Positions 35,390-47,171 of a stretch of 64,000 bases of DNA are shown in pieces. This stretch comes from Uloborus plumipes. Taxonomy: Eukaryota; Arthropoda; Arachnida; Araneae; Uloboridae. The DNA lies in contig JAXGGA010001131.1 of assembly GCA_038373865.1 (NCBI GenBank), positions 103,858 through 167,857 on the forward strand. The letters run 5' to 3'. Numbering within the stretch: position 1 is the stretch's first letter; the number at the start of each line of letters is the position of its first letter. A program made the translations under genes and the position numbers. The notes under the pieces are model-generated. The model was not told the origin of the DNA. It made no database searches and saw only the letters and a program-made list of their open reading frames with translations.

Positions 35390-35760
35390 CCTGACCACTT
35401 TCTCGTGCCAAGACATGCAAGTTCACAGGGAACGACCGGGTCTATTTATTACACCACTCTCTTTTTACCATCGCGTGTAGAATGGCTCAATGGCCATGGC
35501 TGGGCAGCAGTGGCCACTCCGGAAAAAGTGAATTGTAACTGCACTTCTGGGTGAATACTCGATGGATTCACGCTCTGAAAACCGAAGATCGAGTGGCCAT
35601 CCGTGAGCAATTTTCGAGTCGTTCCAACACGCCATTAAAAGAGTCGGAAGGAGGAAACGGGACTGGCTATCGGTTTCCTATCGATGTCTTTTGGTTTCGG
35701 AGGTGATTGCGTGTTGCTCTGTGGTGTGGATCGAGGAATTATCGTTATTAGGTACGCTGA
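35390..35760. other. GC- and CpG-richer island, unassigned
   Basis: Locally GC-rich with many CpG (CGAGTCGTTCC, CGGTTTCCTATCGATG) in an AT-rich region. It ends GTTATTAG followed by GTACGC, a weak donor. It could be a non-coding first exon or promoter, but no reading frame or TATA box supports this. Confidence 0.25.
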
Positions 35761-37349
35761 AGAGTACTTTTTTTATTGATTGTTTGACAAGCTTATAGCA
35801 TCAGTGTGGTTGGCAAAGTGAAACAGGATAGCCGTAACGCTAATTTTCGTCATAGAACGTGGGAAATTCTTCAAACAATATTGTCGAGCATTTTTTTTTT
35901 TTTTTAATTTTTGATTGTGTGTATAATGTTTGCATCGTAACGCGGCTGGTTTTCCTGAAAGTTGATTTCAGTGTGCTTGACATGGTGGAAAATTGTGATG
36001 ACTTAAAGAATCTCTGATACCAAAAATCATGAGTTGAAATTGGCACAAAAACATAATAGCAGCGTTGATATTGAGGAGAAATTCAATTGGCATTGGAGCC
36101 ATGTGTTTCGAGGTGATATGCAGGGTTCCATTTGGAACCTTTAGAACAGGAGGCCAAATGTATCTGTATACTCCTCTTAAACTCTAAAATGGAAAAATGT
36201 GCTTTAGATTTTCAACCTTCCTTGCCATTGCAAATGATCACACTATACGTGTTGTCATTTCCTAAACTATCGTTATGGATTTACCTCACTTATATAGTCC
36301 AAAATGGGAAAAGTATATAAAAACTGTTTTTAGTACTAAATGACTTGGTGCTTATTCAGATTCTAAGCTTAAATTGTCAATTAGAAGACATCAGGTTCTA
36401 CTAAGCTCGATAATAGGCCCTTACTTTGATTCCCAAAATAATGTTTTAAGTTCAGAAATATATATTCACGATTAAAGATAAAGTTTATAACATGGAACTA
36501 CACTTAAATTAAACTTTAGAGAGATACAGCATAGCACTGCAAGTTGCCTCATGAGTTGTTGGTCCTTAATTTGCATTTTTGAGTGTTTCATCACAACGAT
36601 TTTGTCTATAAAAGTCACTGGCGCAGCTGAATTTATCTTCGAGAAGATAGTGCCATAACCAGTACTGTGGGGTCGGAACGAAAAGGAATGAACGTGGGAA
36701 CTTTAGAGCCTCATACTTCGACTATTTTGCCCCCAAATCAATCACGACTTCGATTCTGACCGACTCGGAAGGAAAATGACCATCTCCGACTTATGGAATT
36801 TTGTAGTCCACGACTTAGATTCCGCAACCTTGGTCATAAAAATCCCTAGCTGCATATAAAATGCAAAGCTATTATTGGAATTACTGCTCAAAGGCAAGAA
36901 ACCTGGAGGGGTATTAACCCCAAAGTCTTTGCTGCACCCGAATGAAATTCGCCCCGGTGAAGCATTACTGGAGAATTCAACGTACGTCAAAAACTTTACA
37001 ATTTCAATACAAAAGCGAAGTATGACTTTTCCCATTTTTTAGCTCCTTATTCGGCCTTATACGTTACATGGCGAATGCTATGGAAATAAAATGCATTGTT
37101 TCAGTAAAATTGCTATGAATATTAATATCACATTCACTCTAAGTATTCCACATTACACAGAAAGTCTGGTGGATAAATACCACATGACTTTCTGTGTGAC
37201 TATAAAATAATGTACCGACACAGCCATTCTGTCTAATGCTCCAGGTCACCACGTTGTTGATTCAAAAACAGCTAGAAAGAGAAAGAATGACAGCATTTTC
37301 CCGGAAAAGTACTCCAACCTTGTCTCCATTCCATTAATTGTTAAAAACA
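35761..37349. other. Non-coding, no gene seen
   Basis: AT-rich. A 97-codon minus frame at 36,742-37,035 shows no recognisable domain. Confidence 0.4.
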
Positions 37350-38330
37350 TGCCAGCATTTACCGTTATAAGTATAAGTAGTGAAATGTCGTTACGTGCTT
37401 TTGTTTGCAGAGAGTAAAATACTTGCTTGATGGCGGATCTCGGTTTTGAAAATTTACATACTGAAAAACAAACAATTTTAGAAACACTGATCTGAATAAT
37501 ATGAATAATGAAAAGATTAATATTTTCAAAGCTCGTGAGAAGTAATTTAAAAAATCATCATGACAAACTGAAATTCCCATGACTTAACTATAGATATGAT
37601 TTTTTTTATGAATTCTTGTTTATAAATTTGATCAATATACATACTGATGGAGAAACATTTCAAAAACCGTGATTTCAGTCAAACGAAACGAATGTCAAAG
37701 CTGATGATAAAAACTTTAAAAAAACGATTATGGCAAATTAAAATGACTTTCAGGGAGCTATGGAAATTATTTTTATTTCAATAGCTCTTTTAAACACACG
37801 AACTTTTACCGCGATAAGTATAATGTCAGTGAGTTAAAACACTTGTGTGTTTCACGGCATATCTAGTTTTTAAAAATTCGGTCAGTATACACAGTGATGT
37901 GTAAGCTTTTCAGAAACAATGATTTCAGCAACATAACTAACAAAAAAGAATAACCTTGTCAAAGCTCATGAAAAATTATTAGAGAAGAGGATCATGACGA
38001 ATTGAAATTGCCATCACGAAGCTCCAGAAATGATTTTCATTCCGTTAACTCTTATAAATATACGAACATTAACCGTGATAAGTATAAATCGTGGATTCTT
38101 TCCTATTTTTACTCACAGAAAGTAAAGTACTTGTTCCACGATGTATCTAGGTTTTGTAAATTCGGTAAATATACACATTGAGGGAGAACCATTCCAGAAA
38201 AACAATGATTTCAGTAACACAAATAACCAAAGGAATAACATTGTCAAAGCTGATGAAGAAAGGGTTAAAAAAAGTATCATGACAGATTGAAATTGCCATC
38301 ACGAAGGAATAGAAATGATCTTTAATCTGA
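37350..38330. repeat. Diverged long tandem repeat, ~260-290-bp unit, about 3.5 copies
   Basis: The same phrase order recurs: TTTACCGTGATAAGTATAA, AGTAAAGTACTTG, AATATACACACTGA, CAATGATTTCAGTAACA, TTGTCAAAGCTGATGA, ATCATGACGAATTGAAATTG. TCAAAGCT marks fall at about 37,529, 37,695, 37,957 and 38,243. The first unit is shortened. No open frame spans a unit. Confidence 0.82.
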
Positions 38331-39628
38331 AGCTATAAAAATATTTCCTCGTGGACCCCAAATCATGATCTAGACATGAAACTCGACTGTTTCTTCAGAC
38401 GAACCAGCCCCATTGTTCCTGACTAATCCACCATGGTAGAACAAAGGCATAATGGAGGGACAATATAACCCAGTTTGCTGAAGTGGTAGGAAACGGAGTC
38501 AAGAGTATGCAGCCTTGAAAAATAATAAAAAGGAGAAGAGGATGAAAGTTGTTGTCGGGGCATCATCTTTGGTGGATCTGACAGAAGCGATGTTGTCGTC
38601 CTTCGGAGATGTTGCTAAGGGTGGACAAGGTGGTTTATGAATAACATCACCGGAAAAACCACCTGTTTGTGTGTGTGAGAGAGAGAGGTTCGTTTCTCAA
38701 GCTTCGTTATTTCGAAAGAACACTTGCCCAGGGTGGATTTGAAACGCATCATTTGGGTCAAAACGATTTGTGAAGATCAGAACTTTTGTTGGAAAATATG
38801 CTTCCTTATGAGAGGAATGTTCTTTGTTGCTGCACACATGACTATTCAAAACTCTCGTGCAACATACGGAATGGAAATAATTAAGAGAAACATATTATGA
38901 ACTGTTTCTTTATAATGAACTATTCTAACTGTGGTTGTAATACTTCACTTGGGGTTCATTATTTTTCTAAAGTTCTCACTTTTTTTCTTTATTTACTTTA
39001 AGAAAATCTTTTCTATTTTCACATTGGAAAGGAAAACTATTTTAGTTAATTTGTTCGTATTAAAATTGAGAATGACCGTTACGGTTGAGGCAAAAAAGAA
39101 GAAGAATTGGAAGAAAAAGAAAAAAGGTGATTCTGTATGAAAATAAAACTAACAATTCATTACTTTCGATTACTTTCGATTAACGCATTTTTCGCCATTT
39201 AGGGGGTGGGATAGAGTTTAAAACATGGTTTGGGTAGGTAAAGTACAAATAGAACCCCCCCCCCCCTGAAATATTAATAAAATTGTTCGTCAAATTCACG
39301 ATGGATATGCATATTTACACAGCAGGAAGCTGGCTAAATCCTATTAGGCGTCATCACTGTTGAAGCACTACTAACATGGAAATAATAGTTGCTCTGTCAG
39401 AAGAAACAATGCAGGTCCCGTTTTCGCCCTCCTACACAGGAAGAAAGTAATTCCATGGTTAGTTAGAGTTATCTGCAAAAGATGTAGATGGGCGTGTTCT
39501 CAGTTCCAGAAAATCCCCTCTCAACTAATCTGTAAAACACTTCTCAAACTTGTTGCGTGTCATTGATGTTTGAGCATTTTTACTCAAAAAGTTGAGCTGG
39601 AATAAGTTAATTCCCTGAAATGACTAAT
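38331..39628. other. Non-coding, no gene seen
   Basis: Mixed sequence with (GA)n near 38,675 and poly(C) near 39,256. No supported exon. Confidence 0.4.
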
Positions 39629-39638
39629 AATCTTTACT

Positions 39639-39760
39639 GAAGTTAAAAATACAAGACAACGTGTCCACAAGTACAAATAAAAGGTTAAAATAGAGTTAGA
39701 AAACCTTTTATTAACCTTTTATTTGTACTTGTGGACACGTTGTCTTGTATTTTTAACTTC
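39639..39760. repeat. Perfect inverted repeat, 50-bp arms
   Basis: Arms 39,639-39,688 and 39,711-39,760 are exact reverse complements (GAAGTTAAAAATACAAGACA...), with a 22-bp loop. AATCTTTACTG occurs as a direct repeat on the left at 39,629-39,639 and again at 39,798-39,808, perhaps marking an insertion of about 160 bp. Confidence 0.95.
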
Positions 39761-39809
39761 ATCAATTGTACAAAGTTTTCGACTGCTTTTCTTACAAAAT
39801 CTTTACTGT

Positions 39810-40395
39810 TCCTTCGAAAAAACCATTATAGTAATACTATGTCCCTTCAAAGAGAGCAATAAAACATGCTGTAAGTAACTGCTGTAAGTAAAATGGGTGT
39901 ACTTTAGTTCCTAATAAGTTCTCTATCTTTTACCACCACTCTTATATTTTGAAAAAGTTAGTGGATCTATCGGGATAAAATTAGAGAAAAAGGTTCTGAA
40001 GAGTTGTAAAAACTATTTAAACTGTTAAATGATTAAAAACCCTAATTTAAAGTTATCCTTCCAATTAAGATAACTTTGAATCCTATGAGAAATGTGTTGT
40101 AAATTAACTGTGTTAATAAAAGTAGCGTAACTACTATAAACCAGAAAATAAAACTTCTAAAAGTTCATCTAGTTTATTATATTCCCTAGAATATTACAAT
40201 GCAGGACGAGAGATGTCGACAATAGCAAATCAGCATTCAAGAGTAGCTTCCGAAGAATAACTCAGAGTAATAGGATGATACAACGAGTCGTGTACGTTGC
40301 TTGTAGCCAGCTTATTTTGTAAAATAAAAAATTGATTCATAGCTTTTGGAGCAGAGTTCATAGTTAGGCTTTCTAATTTTCTTCAAAATCAACGA
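39810..40395. other. Non-coding, no gene seen
   Basis: AT-rich sequence, nothing recognised. Confidence 0.4.
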
Positions 40396-40567
40396 CAATC
40401 GAACCTCGTTAAAACCAATTTCAATGGACTTTTACAATCAATTCGACTTAACCGTAGTTCTTCTTATGCGAAGAACAATATACAACAAAAAGAAAGACGG
40501 GATCGGAAAGGTAGTTCGTTCTAGAAATAATTCGTATTAAGCGTGTTCGAATTAGCGAGGCCCGACT
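40396..40567. mobile_element. MITE with CAATCGAACCTCGTTA / TAGCGAGGCCCGACTA ends
   Basis: Imperfect inverted ends (CAATCGAACCTCGTTAAAACC; AATTAGCGAGGCCCGACTA) and about 172 bp. The wording is typical of pogo/Tigger-type MITEs (family knowledge). Non-coding and worn. Confidence 0.55.
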
Positions 40568-41688
40568 ACATACTAAAAAAATGGCGGAAAGTTAATTCAC
40601 ATGATTCGAATTCCTAAATTACTGTATCACTTTGCGGCAACAACCATTTCGAAGTGCGCGTAATCCATCAACTTTTATATAGGTGTGTACTTATCATATT
40701 CCTACAAACCGAAACTGCAGCTCGTAAATCATCTCATTGATGGCAAGTTATTCTTTTTGAAGCATTTTTCGCTTGAATGGGATGGTATTGTTGCCCAAGG
40801 CTACCGAAACAGAGTTAACAAACGCATCTCAGCTTGCACAAGAAATAAAGAAAAAACAATCATTGAGAAACAAACTGTTAAAGCTTTCGCTTCTGTTACA
40901 CCTAATCTCACGGCCTTTTTCTAGCACACACAGCGGTATCGAATGTAGTAGCAGCTTCTTACCTCCACTAACAGAGCATAACGTTTGATGCTATCTGGCC
41001 AATTTCTGAACTTCCCATCCCAGATCCTCTGAAACTTTCTAAGACTTGGTGTAGAAAACGAAAGAACACGAACTAACAAATTGAGAGGGAAAGTGTTTCA
41101 GTTCTTCTGCCTTCTCGTCTGGGAATCTTTCCAAGCGTGACCTAGTGATGGAATGGTTGCTCAATAACGCCTCGATTCGAGATTCGATAAGGGATGCGCG
41201 AGAAGACATGTTAGTAGCAGACGATTGTAATTGACGATGTAGGTAATTGTCAGACTGGTTTATAAAATTCAATTTAAATATGTTAATTATTTTCTTTATT
41301 ATCGCTTTCGCGCTTTGGTGATATTGTATTCACGGTTTGTTCATATTTTAATTACTGCAATCCAACTCTCGAAGTCACGCGAAAAAGGAAAAAAAATCAA
41401 TGCATTCCGAATTGCGTATTGAAGGGAGTAATTAAATTTCTTCCAATGCAAGAAAAGGTTATAGAAAAAGAAATCATTTGAGATTGCAGGTTGTAAAGTT
41501 GATTTTACACGAAAAAGAACCATTGCAACTTTTAATTGAACAGCAAAGAACGGCAGCAAACTTATGTAACTTGCTTTCATCATCACTTGGAATTAAAATC
41601 CGAAACATAATTCATAATTAATAAGCATGAAAATATGTTGATCGTATACTAAATCGAAGTTCGATTGTAGTGTTGCAGTTTCCCCGGC
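40568..41688. other. Non-coding, no gene seen
   Basis: Two overlapping plus frames (40,685-40,988) and a minus frame (41,039-41,272) show no family resemblance. Confidence 0.4.
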
Positions 41689-41692
41689 TTAA

Positions 41693-41911
41693 CCCATAGA
41701 TGCCTGACATTTTTTCCAAAGAAATTTTGTATACTGGTTACACGGCTACAGAACACACTTTACAATGGTTATGTGCTGTAATCTGTTAATAATGAATTGA
41801 AACAATATCAAAGTAATAATTGAACACTATTATTCAGTTGAAATGTTCATTTTTGGTCAATTCAGATACTTTTTGGACCGTCCCTAAAAAGGGATGCTAG
41901 GTATTAATGGG
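41693..41911. mobile_element. piggyBac-like MITE (family TTAA-1, copy 2)
   Basis: Exact TTAA at 41,689-41,692 and 41,912-41,915; ends CCCATAGATGCCTGAC and GCTAGGTATTAATGGG. Collinear with 11,086-11,311. 219 bp, non-coding. Confidence 0.9.
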
Positions 41912-42220
41912 TTAATCGGCACTTGTCCATCCAAGATGTTTCTCGTTGAAGTTTTTTCCTGGCCTGTCTCAAGCTTCTTTTCAGTACGTATCAATGCAAA
42001 GTATAAGTCTCAACATAAAATTCTAAGGATCTCAATCATACAAATAACTTTAACAGAAGAGAAAAAAAATTAGCATGACGGCCCTTCATATTTTTTAGTA
42101 CAACCGACTTCAAAAGAAACTGTAGAATTCTCAATGTTGCTATTCGCTGGCAAGGCTATAGTATCAAATCATTTTTGTAGGTTTTTCATAGAAGTGGGAA
42201 ACACTGTTCATAGCTAAATA

Positions 42221-43507
42221 CACTGGCGGAAAAAAAAATCCCAACACCAAGAAAGACTTGTGTTAGATAAACGAAATTTGGTAGGCGTGTTTATACAACT
42301 GAAAGATGACATCGATTGAAATTTCGTGTTCCGCGCATAAGTGTGGCGCAGCTGGCGTCACTCAGAACATGCAAATAAGGCTTGTTTTAAAAGCGTGTTC
42401 TGAAGCTCTTGTGTATTATTTTCCCGTGAAATTGGACGAATTGCGTTCATGTTAGCCAGGAATATCTTTTAAGAAGGCGAAGAAGCCATTATCAATAGCT
42501 CACCGAGTTTAAACGAGGTCGTACAAATTGGCTACGAGAAGGTGGATTTTCATTTCGCGATATTGCAGAAAGACTTGGGTGGAAATGTTTCCACCATGCA
42601 TGATTATTGGAAGCTATGGGCAAAGGATAGTACTACCTCAAGAAGATCGAGTTCCGAGCTGCCACGTGGCACGACTGAGAAGGAAGATCGCCGAATCTTG
42701 CGTACGGCTGTGGCGCATCGTACTGCATCTGCGGTTGACATTCGAGCTGCAGTTGGTACCGTCGTGACCCAAGGAACGGTAAGAAACTGTTTACTTCAAG
42801 GACAGCTCCGAGCCAGGCAGCCTGTAGCCGGTATTCCATTGTCTGCAAACCATTGCCTTTTCCGACGGCAGTGGTGCCACGACAGAGCTCACTAGAGGTC
42901 GGAGTGGAGATCTGTTGTAATTTTTGATGAAAACAGATTCTGCATTAGTGCCAGTGGTGGCTGTATATTGGTCAAAAGGAGGCCAGGGGACCGCCTGCAT
43001 CCAAGCGGTCTACGGCCTAGACACACGGGACTCACACCTGGAGTTATGGTCTCTGGAGCAATTTCCTACGACAGCAGGGGCATTCTTGTGGTTATCCCAA
43101 ACTCACTGACTGAAAATTTGTCGTCAGTCTGTTAGTTTAACCAGTAGTACAGCCCTTCATGAGTAGCATTCACGGGGGCGTTTTCCAACCGGATAACGCT
43201 CGCCCTGATATCGCTGCTGTAACGTAATGTGCTCTACAGAGTGCTGACATGTTACCATGACCTGCAAAATCACCAGGTCTGTCTCCAATTGATAACGTAT
43301 GGGATATCACGGGATGGCACCTCGAGCATCATCCAGTCAGCAATGACGGTCCGATTTCACATTTGCACTGCATTTTCTTGAGCTTAAATTAGCCAGTGAT
43401 CTTGTACATTTAATCAATTAAACATGTTAACTAGACAATTGCATTACCCAAATTTCATTACTCTACGGCAATTTTTTCTTGGTGTGGGGATTTTTTTTCC
43501 GCCAGTG
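42221..43507 (+). mobile_element. Tc1/mariner-type transposon, 1,287 bp, complete ends, dead transposase
   Basis: Inverted ends CACTGGCGGAAAAAAAAATC / GGGATTTTTTTTCCGCCAGTG with TA duplications (42,219-42,220; 43,508-43,509). The inner part of the ends (CCAACACCAAGAAAGACTT / AATTTTTTCTTGGTGTGGG) is also inverted. Length and ends fit a full Tc1-type element. The transposase inside is broken (see the pseudogene entry). Confidence 0.95.
42430..43340 (+). pseudogene. Tc1-type transposase remnant
   Basis: Recognisable pieces in changing frames: the DNA-binding region (FHFAILQKDLGGNVSTMHDYW), ARQPVAGIPLSANHCLFRRQW followed by CHDRAH and a stop, then IFDENRFCISASGGC (which retains the Asp of the first catalytic block), LRPRHTGLTPGVMVSGAISY, and a last worn block near 43,260 (SPIDNVWD-like). 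Stops at about 42,893 and 43,127 plus frameshifts make it non-functional. Assignment rests on these blocks and on the element's ends. Confidence 0.9.
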
Positions 43508-43509
43508 TA

Positions 43510-45318
43510 TATCGTCCAATTATTCTGAAGTTGTTGAAATTTCTCTTCCTTTCAACTTTGCAATATTCCGAGCAATAAAATAAATCACAGAAGTCTTTTG
43601 AAGCTATGAAATATGTAAATGTAGAATTTTTAATAATTTGGAAATTTCAGCTTTCTTGTTCAAAGTGTGTGCGTGCACTACTTTTATTAATATAATTTAT
43701 TTTACACCCCATTACATACATGGTTCAAACTGAGTCTAAAAAGTATAATTTTGTACCAAGTTAATAACTCATTTTAAAAGGTTTTCTATCCAAGTTTTTT
43801 GAATTCAAGCCATTTTTTTTTCTTGCCTCAGTAACATTAATAAAATATGAATGGGAGAGATAAAAATGGAGAAAATATGAATTTAAGTTACTTAACCGCT
43901 GCCATAAATGACGACAGCAAAACAAATATTTTTATAACAGAGTGTTAGTCCAATGTGATTACATTTTTATCTTTAGCATTATAAATATGTATGAGATGTC
44001 ATTGAGTTTCCTAAAAAAAATCCTCTTTAACCTCATGGTATGCAGGTCTATTTCTAAACAACGCTTGATGTTTTTAATTGTCGACAACGCTAGAATAAAA
44101 GACTGGAGAAAAAAATTTAGTATTTTCACTTCCCAATTTTACGGTATGTATTTTTAAAGTGCATTGACTTTTTAATGACCTCCAAATGAAAGAAGGGCCG
44201 TGACCTCTTTCAACTACCTGCTGAAATATTCCTGCCATTCCAAATTCGAACTTTCACCTCCAGCCGTTATCTTCCCTTTATCTCGTTGAAAACACGGAAA
44301 AGATCTTCATGATCTTCAAAATAATGTCCTGAAACGAATCTTGAACTGTTCAGGGTAAATAATCATTATTTTCTTTTTCAATAACGACTTACAAAACTCC
44401 GAATTCAATTTGACAAGTGTGCTATTATAGTATATACTTAAACAGCATACATTTTGTTCTTTTAGTCTATTTAAAGAAATTTCGAAACCTTGACAGCACT
44501 TAGGTTTTGTAGTGTTTGTTTTTATTACCTGTTAATGCTTTTCAAGGGGATAAAAAGGAAAAATTATTCCAATTCAAACTCCTTCCTCAATCACGGATTA
44601 TTTCCAAACAAAAGAAGCATGGGAACCCTTTAGTATTAAAAGCATCTTCACATGCGCATGGATAGGATAATCTGATTTTTTTTAATATACAAATGTTCAC
44701 TGGGAATTAAATACAGGAGCTGATCACTCATGATCTCCTGCGCAAATTAAGCCCTGACATTAAATTATAGGGTAGACCATAGGCGGCTCGTACAGGGGGC
44801 AAGGGGGGGGGCGAATTTAACGAAGCTCATAAGAAGCAATTTGCTATTTAGGAAAACATCTTAAATTTTTCATAAATTTTCTAATTTCCAAGAAATATCG
44901 CTTATTTATAAATAAATCGTTTTTCTTTATTTTTATTATGCATCAGACGCTGGTTAGAATAAATGCCTAAACATTATGATGATCTGTTAAAAAAATAAAA
45001 TAAGAAATTTAATTATATAATTCTTTATGTTTGAAGTTTTTTTCCGGCGAAAGATTTAATGATTAAAGTAACACAGCCAGAGTGGCAAACTAGCGTTGAT
45101 AATGTAATAAAATAATTTATAACAAAAAGGAAGCTTTAATGAATGCTCTTAATATAAATTGGGGTTTGAATTTAGGTCAAACGAGAAATAAAAATTTAAC
45201 TATCATCTTCGGTTAAGTACGTTAATTTTAAAAATATATGATGTAACTGAATTACTGAAAAAACTAGTTATAGATTCTCGTTTCCTAACATGGATTGTTA
45301 CAGTATTTAACTACCAAT
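43510..45318. other. Non-coding, no gene seen
   Basis: AT-rich, with a G run near 44,803. No supported exon. Confidence 0.4.
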
Positions 45319-45320
45319 TA

Positions 45321-45882
45321 CAGTGAACTCTCACTTATACGCCGGCCCAAGGGACCAACAGAAAAAGGCGCATAACAAAGACAGACGTATAAGTGAACAA
45401 GCCTATTAATAGGACTAAGACGCAACATAGGTTCTAATGAGAGAATGAATAAAAATGTCTCTACAGAAAAGGAATATATTACTACGGTTCGGCAATTACT
45501 GGAACGTAACTACAATGATAAAGAGAAAACAGAAATTGTAGCATACCTAATTACAAACTGTTCCCTATAAAACCGATGCATAATAGATAATTGTCCCTCT
45601 CCAAACTCTAGCTCATGTGGGAAAAATGGATTCCGTGAGCAATAAAGGCAAAAGATTAAAGAGGAAAGTGAAGAAATATGCTTATTTTTTAAAGAAAATA
45701 AATTCATTTTTTTTACATTTTAGGGATAATTCGGCGCATAAGTGAAATATTTATCTTTAGAGCGATGCATAAACAAATGATACCATCATTATTTTGCTAT
45801 GAAATGTGCTAGGACCATTTTAAATCATCGTATAAGTGAAAAAGGCGCATAAATGAGGCGGCGTGTAAGTGAGAGTTCACTG
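45321..45882. mobile_element. TA-flanked MITE (family T2, copy 2), 562 bp
   Basis: Inverted ends CAGTGAACTCTCACTTATACG / GTGTAAGTGAGAGTTCACTG, TA at 45,319-45,320 and 45,883-45,884. Intact relative of 22,328-23,076. Repeated GGCGCATAA-type words near both ends. No coding capacity. Confidence 0.93.
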
Positions 45883-45964
45883 TATTATTTTTCAGTTTAA
45901 GAAATACGTCTAGAAAGTTATTTAATAGGAGAACGCAAAGCTAGTTTTTGAAATGAATAAACTA

Positions 45965-46745
45965 CAAATATTATAATTTACTCGATGGTTTCAAATTTAT
46001 ATTTGACACATTTAAATTTTTTTGCATACTTTTTTTTCCATAATGATGTTTAATATCTTTTCTCATAAAGATGAATGTATGCATTTACGTTTGTATTTTA
46101 TCTTTCGATAAAATTCGGCAAAGTCAAAAATTCTACCCTCCCGAAAATTTGAAGTTCGGCGCTCCCCTGCTCACATTGCGGTTTTTACCACTTTGTTGTA
46201 CGCAGTTTAAGTTTTATAATTACGAAAGATGTTTTTTTTTAATTATTTATTTCACAAACATTATTATTCACTCGATTGTTTCAAGTTTAACCCTACACTG
46301 CATAGCGTTGCCAATTGGATACATAGACTATTTTTCCTTTTGACCAAGCATAGGGCAAATATCTTTAAAGCAAATATAACCATCTATCCTCAAAATTAAA
46401 TCTTTAAAAACGTTTCCCAATATTTCCTTGTTACATTGAAAAATGTATATAGTTCTTTCAGAGAACAAAAAATCATGCAGTGTAGGGTTAAATTCGACAC
46501 ATTTAAATTTTTTTACATAAGTTTTTTCTATATTTTTATAATGATGTTTAATATTTTTTCTCATAAAGATGAATGTATGTATTCACGCTTGTATTTATTT
46601 TTCGATAAAATTCAGAGTTTCATTCGGCAAAGTCAAAAATTCTCCGCACCCGAAAATTTGAAGTTCGGGGCTCCCTGCTCACATCACCTTATTTACCACT
46701 TTGTTGTACGCAGATGAAGTTTTATAATTACGAAATATGTCTGTT
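45965..46745. repeat. Segmental tandem duplication (two ~280-bp copies), the second interrupted
   Basis: Copy A 45,965-46,247 and copy B 46,257-46,745 share CTCGATGGTTTCAA, GACACATTTAAATTTTTTT, TCATAAAGATGAATGTATG, CAAAGTCAAAAATTCT and ACCACTTTGTTGTACGCAG in order. Copy B holds the TTAA-type MITE at 46,291-46,487. Confidence 0.92.
46291..46487. mobile_element. piggyBac-like MITE (family TTAA-2, copy 2), 197 bp
   Basis: TTAA at 46,287-46,290 and 46,488-46,491; inverted ends CCCTACACTGCAT / ATGCAGTGTAGGG. Copy A of the surrounding duplication lacks it, and a split relative lies at 26,333-27,708. Confidence 0.93.
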
Positions 46746-47065
46746 TTTTTTATTTCAACAGTGATCATTTTTGGTTGTTAGAAATTTTTCTTTTAAAGGA
46801 CTTACTTAAAGATAATGTAATGATTTTTTTTTCTTTCGTCGTTCTTTTTTTTTTCAATTTTATTTACATTTCTATTTATATGTATATAAAAATTCTACAC
46901 ATCAATATTCAACAAAATACACAAACATTCGTTGTTCTTTTATTAACAGAAGCTAAATACTTGACAATAGGAAAGAATAAACAGAATAGTTAAAAAAACC
47001 TTTCATCTCCAATTTAAAACTAATACAAATACAAAAATGAAAAATAGGTAAATTCTGTACTTTCC
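46746..47065. other. Non-coding, no gene seen
   Basis: AT-rich sequence, nothing recognised. Confidence 0.4.
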
Positions 47066-47171
47066 CAGGTAGCACAAATAACCTTTAAACGTTTTATAAA
47101 CGTTTTTAAACGGTTGTTACAACGTTAATAACCATTTTACAACCTTTAAAAAACGAAGTGTGCTACTTGGG
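47066..47171. mobile_element. Small foldback MITE, ~106 bp
   Basis: CCCAGGTAGCACAAATAACC...GTGTGCTACTTGGG are inverted ends; the inside is AAACGTTT/AACCTTTAAA palindromes. Ends resemble those of 18,534-18,938. Confidence 0.75.

Noticed and set aside
42528..43109. Host genes of 79-117 codons
   Set aside because: They are frames of the broken Tc1 transposase, between that element's inverted ends.
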